This document shows positions 27,008 through 35,200 of a stretch of DNA of 64,000 nucleotides, piece after piece (positions within the stretch are counted from its first letter, which is position 1; each line of letters opens with the position of its first letter). Both the position numbers and the translations under genes were made by a program. The notes under the pieces were generated by a model, which ran no database searches, was not told where the DNA came from, and saw nothing but the letters and a program-made list of their open reading frames with translations. Source of the DNA: Mangrovimonas sp. YM274 (GTDB lineage: Bacteria > Bacteroidota > Bacteroidia > Flavobacteriales > Flavobacteriaceae); contig NZ_CP133091.1 in NCBI RefSeq assembly GCF_030908385.1, positions 1,722,128-1,786,127 of the forward strand, written 5' to 3'.

Positions 27008-27068
27008 GTTAAATTAAGGTTAAACGAATTGTTTTGTCCGGCATTTCTGAATGGCTAAGATATTTTTG
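27008..27068 (+). promoter_or_regulatory. LamG promoter 3
   Basis: GTTAAATTAAGGTTAA from 27008, -7 box TATTTTTG at 27061-27068 (exact TAnnTTTG, 53 bp), ATG at 27091, 83 bp after repeat start. Confidence 0.7.
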
Positions 27069-27090
27069 TGTCAACTTAAATTTAACATTT

Positions 27091-28332
27091 ATGATTAAAA
27101 ATCTACACAAGAGAATGATTTTGCCTGCATGTTTTGCAGCGACTCTGTTAACAGCTAATGCGCAAACAGGACTGAATTTTGATGGTACAGATGATTATAT
27201 CCAAACGTCATATGCAGGTATAATTGGTACGGCTGATAGAACCTTTGAGGCATGGATTTATGTGCCTTCAACTGCGCCGGAATCTAACTTGGCAATTCTG
27301 GATTATGGTAATCAAACTCAAAGAAATACATTTGTGGTTGGTGGCGAGAGAAATTTGAGATTTATAGGAGGTGGGCTACCGGGTACCAATATTGCCTCTG
27401 CTGCAGAAACAATTCCTTTGGACACTTGGACGCATGTAGCTGTTGTAAAGGATGGGGGGACAGGTTATCTCTATATTAATGGTGTGGAGTCAGGCTCTGG
27501 TTCTTTAACAGGTGTAAATACACCAACATCTGGAGGGCAAATGGTCACTATTGGGCAACGAGTTTTAGGGGGGAGCATTCCATTTAACGGCACTATCGAT
27601 GATGTTAGAATTTGGAGTGTAGCCAGAAGTGAGGCTGATATTGCTGCCAATATGAATGCTGAGTTTTGCGAATTGCCTACAGGATTGGAAGCCTATTATA
27701 AATTAAACGAGGGTATGGCAGGAGCTGATAATACTGATGTGGAAGTTAATGACGTTGTTAATGAAGTAAATCCTTCGGCTTTTAATACATTGCATAATTT
27801 TGCTTTAACGGGAGAAGCTTCTAATTATGTGGCTGGAAATATAGATAGCGGATTAGATCTTACCGTGGCTACAGAAAACAATGTTTTAAGTGCTAACCAA
27901 GCTGGTGCTACATACCAATGGGTAAATGTGGACAATGATAATACTGCTATTGATGGGGCTACTAGTCAAACGTTTTCACCCTCTGAAGATGGTAATTATG
28001 CAGTACAAATGACATTGGGCAGTTGTGTTGCCTTATCAGAAACAGTTAATTATGTTGGGGGAACTTTAGGGTTGGATGACAACTTGTTTGCTAATAACCT
28101 AAAAGTGTATCCAAACCCAACGTCTGGAAATGTAAATGTGACTTTGAATGGCGTGTATGAGACAGTAGATGCACAATTGGTATCTATCACCGGAAAAGTA
28201 GTGGCGCAATATCAATTTAGCAACACCAATGAATTTGCAGTAAACCTAGAAAATATCAATTCGGGACTTTATTTCTTAAATCTTAAGGCAGACAATTTAG
28301 ATGCTGCTACAGTTAAAGTAGTAAAGATGTAA
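27091..28332 (+). CDS. LamG-domain secreted protein 3 (T9SS cargo)
   Basis: 413 residues from the ATG at 27091 (MIKNLHKRMILPACFAAT). The frame is open 57 bp upstream, but that stretch contains the promoter, so the upstream ATG is rejected. Signal peptide to about 25, LamG domain of subtype A (YIQTSYAGIIGTADRTFEAW, THVAVVKDGGTGYLYINGVE, IDDVRIWSVARSEADIA), Ig-like module (AGATYQWVNVDNDNTAIDGA), T9SS type A tail (LKVYPNPTSGNVNVTLNGVY). Very close to the first half of the double-LamG protein at 31484. Confidence 0.88.
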   Translation: MIKNLHKRMILPACFAATLLTANAQTGLNFDGTDDYIQTSYAGIIGTADRTFEAWIYVPSTAPESNLAILDYGNQTQRNTFVVGGERNLRFIGGGLPGTNIASAAETIPLDTWTHVAVVKDGGTGYLYINGVESGSGSLTGVNTPTSGGQMVTIGQRVLGGSIPFNGTIDDVRIWSVARSEADIAANMNAEFCELPTGLEAYYKLNEGMAGADNTDVEVNDVVNEVNPSAFNTLHNFALTGEASNYVAGNIDSGLDLTVATENNVLSANQAGATYQWVNVDNDNTAIDGATSQTFSPSEDGNYAVQMTLGSCVALSETVNYVGGTLGLDDNLFANNLKVYPNPTSGNVNVTLNGVYETVDAQLVSITGKVVAQYQFSNTNEFAVNLENINSGLYFLNLKADNLDAATVKVVKM

Positions 28333-28355
28333 TTGTGTAATGTGTTTATGTGAAA

Positions 28356-28384
28356 AGCCAACCTGAAAAGGTTGGCTTTTTTTG
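28356..28384 (+). terminator. Terminator of LamG gene 3
   Basis: AGCCAACC (28356-28363) pairs with GGTTGGCT (28370-28377), then a T run; same hairpin as gene 1. Confidence 0.85.
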
Positions 28385-28421
28385 TTGTGCTTTAGTTATC
28401 AGTTTGTTGTGATTCGTGTAG

Positions 28422-28482
28422 GTTAAATTAAGGTTAAAAAGGGTTGTTTTTATACTATTTTTTAGGCTTCAAAATATTTTTA
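28422..28482 (+). promoter_or_regulatory. LamG promoter 4
   Basis: GTTAAATTAAGGTTAA from 28422, -7-like TATTTTTA at 28475-28482 (53 bp), ATG at 28504, 82 bp after repeat start. Confidence 0.65.
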
Positions 28483-28503
28483 GCGCAACTAAAACTTAAC
28501 ATT

Positions 28504-29733
28504 ATGATAAAAAAACTACAGACAAAAATGCTGTTGCCTGCGTGTTTCGCAGCAACTATGTTAACTGCTAATGCACAAACCGGACTTCATTTTGATGGGG
28601 TGGATGACTATGTGCAGGGAACAACAATTCCTGTTTCCGGAAACGGTGCCAGAACTATTGAAGCTTGGATTAGAACTACGAAAGATTCTAATGGAAATCA
28701 AAGTGTGATCTGTGATTGGGGGCATTCCAGCACATGGACTACAGGTAATCGATTTACATTTAATATTTTATGGAGTAACACCTTGCGTTTAGAGGTTGCT
28801 GGAGGAGGAATCAATGGGAATACAGCTGTTAATGATGGCTTATGGCATCATGTAGCGGTAACTTTTAATAATTCGGCGACCTATAAGGTTAAATTATATG
28901 TAGATGGAGTTTTGGATGCTGAAGGGAATATGGGAAATAACCCTACAGTTAATACCGCGACTAATACAAAACTTCGATTAGGTATGAGAGTTGATGGCGT
29001 TAATTTATTTGAGGGAGATATGGATGAAGTACGTGTATGGGACTATGCCTTGACGGAAGCTGAACTTCAAAGCAGAATGAACGTGGAGCTTTGTGGTGAT
29101 GAAGCTGGACTTGTAGCGTATTTTCCTTTAACTGAAGGGACTCCGGGAGTAGATAATACAGGAATTACGACTACTAGTGATATGAGTCCTACAAATGATA
29201 CAGGAACCTTAAATAATTTTGCGCTTACAGGAGATACTTCTAACTGGGTAGAAGGCCATGGATTGGTATCTTTGTCTGAAACCACTTTAACGGCAGCTCA
29301 AACAGGAGCTACTTACCAATGGGTGGATTGTGATAATGATAATGCTGTATTGGATGGAGCTACTGCTCAAACCTTTACACCGGAGGCTTCTGGTAACTAC
29401 GCTGTGGAAATAACAGTGGATGGTTGTGTGACTACCTCGGGCTGTATGGCGGTAGAAGTTGAATCTTTAGGCGTAGAAGATACCTTGTTTGCTAATAACC
29501 TAAAAGTGTATCCAAACCCAACGTCTGGAAATGTAAAAGTGATTTTGAATGGCGTGTATGAAACAGTAGACGCACAATTGGTGTCAATTACAGGAAAAGT
29601 GGTAGCGCAATATCAATTTAGTAATACCAATGAATTTGCAATCGATCTTAACAATATCAATTCAGGACTTTATTTCTTAAACCTTAAGGCGGATCAGTTA
29701 GATGCTGCCACGGTTAAAGTAGTGAAGATGTAA
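28504..29733 (+). CDS. LamG-domain secreted protein 4 (T9SS cargo)
   Basis: 409 residues from the ATG at 28504 (MIKKLQTKMLLPACFAAT); an in-frame ATG 60 bp upstream lies inside the promoter and is rejected. Signal peptide to about 25, LamG domain of subtype C (YVQGTTIPVSGNGARTIEAW, IRTTKDSNGNQSVICDWG, LWHHVAVTFNNSATYKVKLY, MDEVRVWDYALTEAELQSRM), Ig-like module (TGATYQWVDCDNDNAVLDGA) and T9SS type A tail. Its last 117 bases plus terminator recur, with four mismatches, at 31194-31364 beyond the DUF1254 gene. Confidence 0.88.
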   Translation: MIKKLQTKMLLPACFAATMLTANAQTGLHFDGVDDYVQGTTIPVSGNGARTIEAWIRTTKDSNGNQSVICDWGHSSTWTTGNRFTFNILWSNTLRLEVAGGGINGNTAVNDGLWHHVAVTFNNSATYKVKLYVDGVLDAEGNMGNNPTVNTATNTKLRLGMRVDGVNLFEGDMDEVRVWDYALTEAELQSRMNVELCGDEAGLVAYFPLTEGTPGVDNTGITTTSDMSPTNDTGTLNNFALTGDTSNWVEGHGLVSLSETTLTAAQTGATYQWVDCDNDNAVLDGATAQTFTPEASGNYAVEITVDGCVTTSGCMAVEVESLGVEDTLFANNLKVYPNPTSGNVKVILNGVYETVDAQLVSITGKVVAQYQFSNTNEFAIDLNNINSGLYFLNLKADQLDAATVKVVKM

Positions 29734-29787
29734 TGGTGTAATGTGTTTATGTGAAAAAGCCAGCCTGAAAAGGCTGGCTTTTTTGTT
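29617..29787 (+). repeat. 171-bp direct repeat, left copy (3' end of LamG gene 4 plus terminator)
   Basis: Aligns without gaps to 31194-31364 at a constant offset of 1577 bp, with four mismatches counted by eye. The two copies bracket 1406 bp that contain the DUF1254 gene on the opposite strand. Confidence 0.9.
29758..29784 (+). terminator. Terminator of LamG gene 4
   Basis: AGCCAGCC (29758-29765) pairs with GGCTGGCT (29772-29779), then six T. The 277 bases from here to the DUF1254 stop hold no ORF; only a decayed-looking GTTAAATATAATTATA (29831-29846) is noted. Confidence 0.85.
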
Positions 29788-30061
29788 TTAGTGTCGCGTT
29801 GTGCTATTTAGTATTTTATATTTTTTTGGGGTTAAATATAATTATACATCCTATTTTTTGAGGTGTTTATAGGTTTCAATTTAGGGTATAAAACGCTATG
29901 CTTTTATTGCAGCACCTTAGTCATATGAATAATCAAAAAGGGTTCTGAATATTAGCGTTAGCTCCTCCGATTTATACTATTCTTATTTTAAACTAGATAA
30001 ACAATGGGAGGGACTTCTGTACCTAGTGAAACAAACCTATAGATTTTTAGTTCATAGTGGT

Positions 30062-31096
30062 TTAGTTCTCGCTTATTTCGGGTAAGGTAAAATTACCATT
30101 AAGAACAGATTCTCCTGGTCGGTATATCCTAAATAAAATATTCCAACCATCTGGAGCATCAAGTCTGTTTGGTACATTTCCACAGGCCTTTACCGTTCCA
30201 TAATAGGCAGTAAATGTTTTGTCATTGTTCAGTTTTACGTTGGAACCATTCAATAAACAGTTTTCGGATTTAATATAGCCATCATCACCATATACGGTGA
30301 TTGACCAAAAACCATCATTTTCCGGAATTTTGTAGGTTGCAGAATAGCATTTATCTTTATTGCTTTCCTTTGGTTTGTAGTTTAAGTATGTAGCTGCTTC
30401 TTCAGGTAACAATCCCCAGGCCGCCGCCGCTGCAATATGTCTGGTCTTTTCATTTACTTTGCCTCGTTTCCCCATCATGCCTTTCCAACTTCTATAGTTA
30501 GCACTTTCTTTATTGTAAACGGCTCTTAAAGAATCTAAAGACTGTTTATCCCATTTAAATTCAGGAAATTCTTCATTTGTTTCAGATTTGACAACAAACT
30601 TATTTTGTAGATTATTAACCATTCTTATCTCATCGGAATCTTTTGCATCGAAAACTTGAATCCGAACAATTACATATAAAAACCTAGTATTACCTTTTAC
30701 ACTATATTCCCCCGGTTGGTAAATAATTTCCTGAACATAGTGGTCGTTATCAAGAATATAGATGGAAGCATAGCGAGTATCAGGAATTTCGGGGAAGCTT
30801 ATTTTAAGTCCCTCTTTAGCATCAAAAACACCACCAGAATATAAAACATCACGATTCATTCTAATAACAGTTTGGTTGTTTAATGGTGTTGGAGTTTTAA
30901 AATGAAAAAATTGGTTTGTTCCACCTGCATTTTTAATCATTTGGGAAAACATGTTATCGGTCTCGGCTCTAATAAATGTTTCTGGAGTTACTTTTATAGG
31001 AGATTCTTTGTTAGTTTTTTGGCTATTTTCAGTATGAGCAAATGAGGCCAGTGTAAGTGCGAATATTGTAATAAAGGAAATAATACTGTTTTTCAT
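30062..31096 (-). CDS. Exported DUF1254/DUF1214 protein, inserted in the LamG array
   Basis: 344 residues, with a signal peptide (1-20, ending LASFAH). An N-terminal DUF1254-type part contains PLNNQTVIRMNRDVLYSGGV near 90-110 and ISFPEIPDTRYASIYILDND near 125; the C-terminal DUF1214 part contains NDGFWSITVYGDDGYI near 262 and the end DGWNILFRIYRPG near 320. Proteins of this type are widespread, secreted and of unknown function; there is no T9SS tail. The reading frame is intact. It runs against the array and is bracketed by 171-bp direct repeats, which suggests arrival by recombination or insertion. Confidence 0.85.
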   Translation of the reverse strand: MKNSIISFITIFALTLASFAHTENSQKTNKESPIKVTPETFIRAETDNMFSQMIKNAGGTNQFFHFKTPTPLNNQTVIRMNRDVLYSGGVFDAKEGLKISFPEIPDTRYASIYILDNDHYVQEIIYQPGEYSVKGNTRFLYVIVRIQVFDAKDSDEIRMVNNLQNKFVVKSETNEEFPEFKWDKQSLDSLRAVYNKESANYRSWKGMMGKRGKVNEKTRHIAAAAAWGLLPEEAATYLNYKPKESNKDKCYSATYKIPENDGFWSITVYGDDGYIKSENCLLNGSNVKLNNDKTFTAYYGTVKACGNVPNRLDAPDGWNILFRIYRPGESVLNGNFTLPEISEN

Positions 31097-31193
31097 AATC
31101 TAGTGCTTTCGTTGTTTTCAATGTACTAATATACAGTGTTTTACAGTGTGTTGCAACAATGGTTTAAATTCCCTGTTTTATGTTTGCTAAAAT

Positions 31194-31310
31194 TTTAGTA
31201 ACACCAATGAATTTGCAATCGATCTTAACAATATCAATTCAGGACTTTATTTCTTAAACCTTAAGGTAGATCAGTTAAATGCTGCCACGGTTAAAGTAGT
31301 GAAGATGTAA
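31194..31310 (+). pseudogene. 3' remnant of a LamG/T9SS gene
   Basis: 39 codons ending in TAA that encode only the last part of a T9SS tail (FSNTNEFAIDLNNINSG ... VVKM). No start, signal or LamG part precedes it; to its left is the DUF1254 promoter region. It is either a duplicated end of gene 4 or what is left of another array member. Confidence 0.85.
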
Positions 31311-31364
31311 TGGTGTAATGTGTTTATGTGAAAAAGCCAGCCTGAAAAGGCTGGCTTTTTTGTT
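31194..31364 (+). repeat. 171-bp direct repeat, right copy
   Basis: Matches 29617-29787 including the terminator hairpin AGCCAGCC/GGCTGGCT. The match stops sharply at both ends. The 387 bases between the DUF1254 start and LamG gene 5 hold the DUF1254 promoter region, this copy and promoter 5. Confidence 0.9.
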
Positions 31365-31399
31365 ATGATTTAATACTCAATTTGTTGTGATTTTTATAG

Positions 31400-31460
31400 G
31401 TTAAATTAAGGTTAAACATCGGTTTTTTACAGGTGTTTCTTGATGTCTGAAATAATTTTA
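31400..31460 (+). promoter_or_regulatory. LamG promoter 5
   Basis: GTTAAATTAAGGTTAA from 31400, -7-like TAATTTTA at 31453-31460 (53 bp), ATG at 31484, 84 bp after repeat start; same 5' leader as promoters 1 and 2. Confidence 0.65.
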
Positions 31461-31483
31461 AAGACAACTAAAATTTAACAATT

Positions 31484-33634
31484 ATGATAAAAAATCTACA
31501 CAGAAAAGTGTTTTTACCTGCGTTTATTGCAGGATCTGTATTGGCTGCCAAGGCCCAGACGGGCTTGAATTTTGATGGCACCGATGATTACGTGCAAACA
31601 TCTTATGCCGGTATACTTGGCGCGGCTGATAGAACTTTTGAAGCATGGATCTATGTGCCCTCAACCTCGCCGGAGTCTAATTTGGCAATTTTTGACTATG
31701 GTAATGGTACTGTAGGGGCCAGAAATACCTTTGTGGTAGGTGGCGATAAAAGCCTAAAATATCTTGGAGGCGGTTCAAATACTAATATTACTACAGCGGC
31801 AGAGGCTATTCCTTTGGATGTATGGACTCATGTAGCTGTTGTAAAGGATGGGGGAACAGGTTATCTCTATATTAATGGTGTGGAGTCAGGCTCTGGTTCT
31901 TTGACGGGTATAAATACACCAACATCTGGAGGGCAAATGGCTACTATTGGACAACGTGTTTTGGGGGGGAGTATCCCGTTTCATGGCTCTATCGATGAGG
32001 TCAGAATTTGGAGTGTGGCAAGAAGCGAAGCTGAAATTGCAGAAAATATGAATGCAGAGTTTTGCGAATTGCCTACAGGATTGGAAGCCTATTATAAATT
32101 GAATGAAGGTGTTGCTGGAGCTGATAATACTGAGGTAGAAGTTGTTAATGAAGTGAATCCTTCGGCTTTTAATAATCTCCATAATTTTGATTTAATGGGA
32201 GAAGCTTCTAATTATGTGGCAGGAAATATAGATAGTGGCTTAGATCTTACGGTTTTGGCAGAAGAGACAATGTTAACGGCTAACCAAGCTGGTGCTACAT
32301 ACCAATGGGTAGATGTAGATAATGATAATACAGCGGTTGATGGAGCTACAGAGCAAACCTTCTCACCTTCGGTAGCGGGGAACTATGCGGTAGAAATTAC
32401 GCTTGGCTCTTGTGTTGAAATGTCTGAAACTGTTAGTTTCGTTGAACCAGGTCCTTCAATAAACGTGAAAACAGGATTGAATTTTGATGGAGTTGATGAT
32501 TACGTGCAGAGTCCAAGTATTCCTGTTTCTGGTAACAACCCCTGTACTGTAGAGGCTTGGGTACGTACTACTAAAAATTCCTTGCCTTCCGGAGACGGAG
32601 GCGATGGACAAAGTGTGATTTGCGATTGGGGAAATCCATCTCCTGCTCAACGCTTTACTTTAAATCTATTTTGGAGTAACAGTGTGCGTTTGGAAGTTGG
32701 GCAAGGTGGTGTATCTGGAACTACGCCTGTGAACGATGGAGAATGGCATCATGTGGCTGCTGTATATGATCCAACAGGTTCGCCTCATAGAGTTGCTGTT
32801 TATGTTGATGGTGAATTGGATGCAACAGGGAATTTTAATAATACCTCGATAAATATACCGCAATATGGAACGGGAATTAGATTGGGAAAAAGAATACTAG
32901 ATGATAATTTATTTGAAGGTGATATAGATGAGGTTCGTGTTTGGGATTACGCATTAACTGAAGCTGAGCTTCAAAGTAGAATGAATATAGAGCTTTGTGG
33001 CGATGAAGATGGGCTTGCAGCGTATTTTCCACTTGGGGAAGGCGTGGCAGGAACTGACAATGCAGGCATGACAACTGTATACGATATGAGTCCTTCAGGA
33101 AATGATGGCGTGTTAAACAATTTTACCTTATCTGGCGATACTTCCAATTGGGGAGAAGGTCATGGATTGGTGTCATTAATGGATGCTACACTAACAGCAA
33201 CCCAAACAGGTGCTGCTTACCAATGGGTAGATTGTGATAATGACAATGCGGTTGTAGATGGAGCGACTGCTCAAACCTTTGCACCAGAGACATCTGGTAA
33301 CTATGCTGTAGAGATTACGGTGGATGGTTGTGTGACTACGTCGGCTTGTATGGCGGTAGATGTTAATTCATTGGGAGTGGAGGAAACCTTGATGGACAAC
33401 ATGAAGGTGTATCCAAACCCTACTTCGGGAGATTTGAACGTAAACTTAAATGGAGTTTATGAAAATGTCCAAGTGCAATTGGTGTCTATCACAGGAAAAG
33501 TGGTTGGACAATACCAGTTTGATAATACTAATGGATTTGCAATCGATCTTAACAATATCAATTCAGGACTTTATTTCTTAAATCTTAAGGCAGATAATTT
33601 AGATGCTGCTACAATTAAGGTGGTAAAGATGTAA
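31484..33634 (+). CDS. Double-LamG secreted protein 5 (fusion of two paralogues, T9SS cargo)
   Basis: 716 residues. Signal peptide to about 24 (LAAKAQ), then a full subtype A LamG and Ig-like unit (about 26-320, YVQTSYAGILGAADRTFEAW) almost the same as protein 3 but lacking the T9SS tail, a short junction (VEPGPSINVK, about 322-331), then a subtype C LamG and Ig-like unit (TGLNFDGVDDYVQSPSIPVS) like protein 4 but lacking its signal peptide, and finally one T9SS type A tail (MKVYPNPTSGDLNVNLNG). This is what an in-frame deletion between two neighbouring array genes would make. Twice the binding modules may give multivalent binding. Confidence 0.9.
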   Translation: MIKNLHRKVFLPAFIAGSVLAAKAQTGLNFDGTDDYVQTSYAGILGAADRTFEAWIYVPSTSPESNLAIFDYGNGTVGARNTFVVGGDKSLKYLGGGSNTNITTAAEAIPLDVWTHVAVVKDGGTGYLYINGVESGSGSLTGINTPTSGGQMATIGQRVLGGSIPFHGSIDEVRIWSVARSEAEIAENMNAEFCELPTGLEAYYKLNEGVAGADNTEVEVVNEVNPSAFNNLHNFDLMGEASNYVAGNIDSGLDLTVLAEETMLTANQAGATYQWVDVDNDNTAVDGATEQTFSPSVAGNYAVEITLGSCVEMSETVSFVEPGPSINVKTGLNFDGVDDYVQSPSIPVSGNNPCTVEAWVRTTKNSLPSGDGGDGQSVICDWGNPSPAQRFTLNLFWSNSVRLEVGQGGVSGTTPVNDGEWHHVAAVYDPTGSPHRVAVYVDGELDATGNFNNTSINIPQYGTGIRLGKRILDDNLFEGDIDEVRVWDYALTEAELQSRMNIELCGDEDGLAAYFPLGEGVAGTDNAGMTTVYDMSPSGNDGVLNNFTLSGDTSNWGEGHGLVSLMDATLTATQTGAAYQWVDCDNDNAVVDGATAQTFAPETSGNYAVEITVDGCVTTSACMAVDVNSLGVEETLMDNMKVYPNPTSGDLNVNLNGVYENVQVQLVSITGKVVGQYQFDNTNGFAIDLNNINSGLYFLNLKADNLDAATIKVVKM

Positions 33635-33657
33635 TTGTGTAATGTGTTTATGTGAAA

Positions 33658-33684
33658 AGCCAACCTTTTTAGTTTGGCTTTTTT
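33658..33684 (+). terminator. Terminator of LamG gene 5
   Basis: AGCCAA (33658-33663) pairs with TTGGCT (33674-33679), then T run. It is a mutated form of the AGCCAACC hairpin used by other members. Confidence 0.7.
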
Positions 33685-33710
33685 TGTTTTTTAAGTAATT
33701 AATTATGTGG

Positions 33711-33771
33711 GTTAATTTAAGGTTAAACAGTACGGTTTTTCTGAATAGTTTATGTGTAGTTGATACATTTA
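33711..33771 (+). promoter_or_regulatory. LamG promoter 6
   Basis: GTTAATTTAAGGTTAA from 33711, -7-like TACATTTA at 33764-33771 (53 bp), ATG at 33795, 84 bp after repeat start. Confidence 0.65.
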
Positions 33772-33794
33772 TTGTCAACTAAAATTTAACAATT

Positions 33795-35036
33795 ATGATA
33801 AGAAATTTACACAAAAAAATGATTTTGCCTGCGTTTTTTGCGGCATCTATGTTAACGGTCAATGCGCAAAATGCTTTGGAATTTGATGGTGAAGATGATT
33901 ATATAACTACAACGGCACCTTCTATTGCGGGAGATTTGTCTAGAACTGTTGAGGCATGGATTAATGTAGGCTACGAATGGAATGCCCCTCAAATGTTTAT
34001 TGTTGGTATGGGGACCATGGATGGGGGAGGAACCCGTTTCTCATTTAAAATAAATCCAAATTCTACTAAAATAAGGATTGAAGTTGGCGGTGGTGGTGTT
34101 ACAGGCAATGCTAATATAAAAGATTCTCAATGGCACCATGTAGCGGTAGTATATGATAATTCTCTGACTTCCAATAAATATAAACTATATGTGGATGGGG
34201 AGTTGGATGCTCAGGGTGATATAGGCCAAAATTTAAATATAGGAAGTAATAATATAGTAATCGGAGCTAGAAATGATGAAAATCAACCATTTGATGGAAC
34301 GATAGCTGAGGTACGTGTTTGGGATGTGGTAAGGACAGCTGCAGAAATTGCTGACAATAAAGATGTGACCCTTTGTGGGAATGAAGATGGTTTAGTGGCT
34401 TATTACCAATTTAACGAAGGAACTGCTGGAGCCGATAATGCAGATATTACTATGGTAACCGATCTTAAAAACGGCTATAATGGGACCTTGCATAATTTTG
34501 CTTTAAATAATTCAATTTCCAATTTTGTTGCGGGACCAACGCTAACAAGTGCTGTTGATAATACAGTGACATTGGATGCCTCTACACTTATGGCTTCTGA
34601 GACGGGAGCTACCTACCAATGGTTTAACTGTACAGATGGTAATGTTGCTGTAGATGGCGCCACAGAACAATCATTTACTCCAGAAGTATCGGGAACTTAT
34701 GCAGTTGAGATAACAGATAGTGAAGGATGTATGGTAACATCAACTTGTATGGCGGTAGAGGTTGAGTCATTAGGGGTGGAAGATACTTTGTTTGCCAACA
34801 GTTTAAAAGTGTACCCTAATCCAACGTCAGGAAATGTAAAGGTTACCTTGAATGGAGTATATGAAACCGTAGATGCGCAATTGGTATCTATCACAGGAAA
34901 AGTGGTAGCGCAATATCAATTTAGCAATACTAATGAATTTGCAATCGATCTTAACAATATCAATTCGGGGCTTTATTTCTTAAACCTTAAGGCAGATCAT
35001 TTAGATGCTGCTACTGTTAAAGTGGTAAAGATGTAA
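33795..35036 (+). CDS. LamG-domain secreted protein 6 (T9SS cargo)
   Basis: 413 residues. Signal peptide to about 25 (MLTVNAQ), LamG domain of subtype B (YITTTAPSIAGDLSRTVEAW, FIVGMGTMDGGGTRFSFKI, WHHVAVVYDNSLTSNKYKLY, IAEVRVWDVVRTAAEIA), Ig-like module (TGATYQWFNCTDGNVAVDGA) and T9SS type A tail. It is a close duplicate of protein 2 although three genes lie between them; the DNA of the tail instead matches gene 4 best in places (EFAIDLNNINSG), a mosaic pattern. Confidence 0.88.
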   Translation: MIRNLHKKMILPAFFAASMLTVNAQNALEFDGEDDYITTTAPSIAGDLSRTVEAWINVGYEWNAPQMFIVGMGTMDGGGTRFSFKINPNSTKIRIEVGGGGVTGNANIKDSQWHHVAVVYDNSLTSNKYKLYVDGELDAQGDIGQNLNIGSNNIVIGARNDENQPFDGTIAEVRVWDVVRTAAEIADNKDVTLCGNEDGLVAYYQFNEGTAGADNADITMVTDLKNGYNGTLHNFALNNSISNFVAGPTLTSAVDNTVTLDASTLMASETGATYQWFNCTDGNVAVDGATEQSFTPEVSGTYAVEITDSEGCMVTSTCMAVEVESLGVEDTLFANSLKVYPNPTSGNVKVTLNGVYETVDAQLVSITGKVVAQYQFSNTNEFAIDLNNINSGLYFLNLKADHLDAATVKVVKM

Positions 35037-35059
35037 TTGTGTAATGTGTTTATGTGAAA

Positions 35060-35087
35060 AGCCAACCTGGAAGGGTTGGCTTTTTTT
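35060..35087 (+). terminator. Terminator of LamG gene 6
   Basis: AGCCAACC (35060-35067) pairs with GGTTGGCT (35074-35081), then seven T. Confidence 0.85.
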
Positions 35088-35120
35088 GTTTTTAGAAATC
35101 AAGACGTTAGTTTTTTTGTG

Positions 35121-35179
35121 GTTAAATGGGGGTTAATGCGATGTAATCATTCAATGAGTTTCTAACATTTTTAATTTTT
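35121..35179 (+). promoter_or_regulatory. LamG promoter 7
   Basis: GTTAAATGGGGGTTAA from 35121; the -7-like element is less clear (TAATTTTT at 35172, 51 bp); ATG at 35201, 80 bp after repeat start. The half-sites are kept while the bases between them differ. Confidence 0.55.
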
Positions 35180-35200
35180 TTGAAAAAAACAACTCAAATT

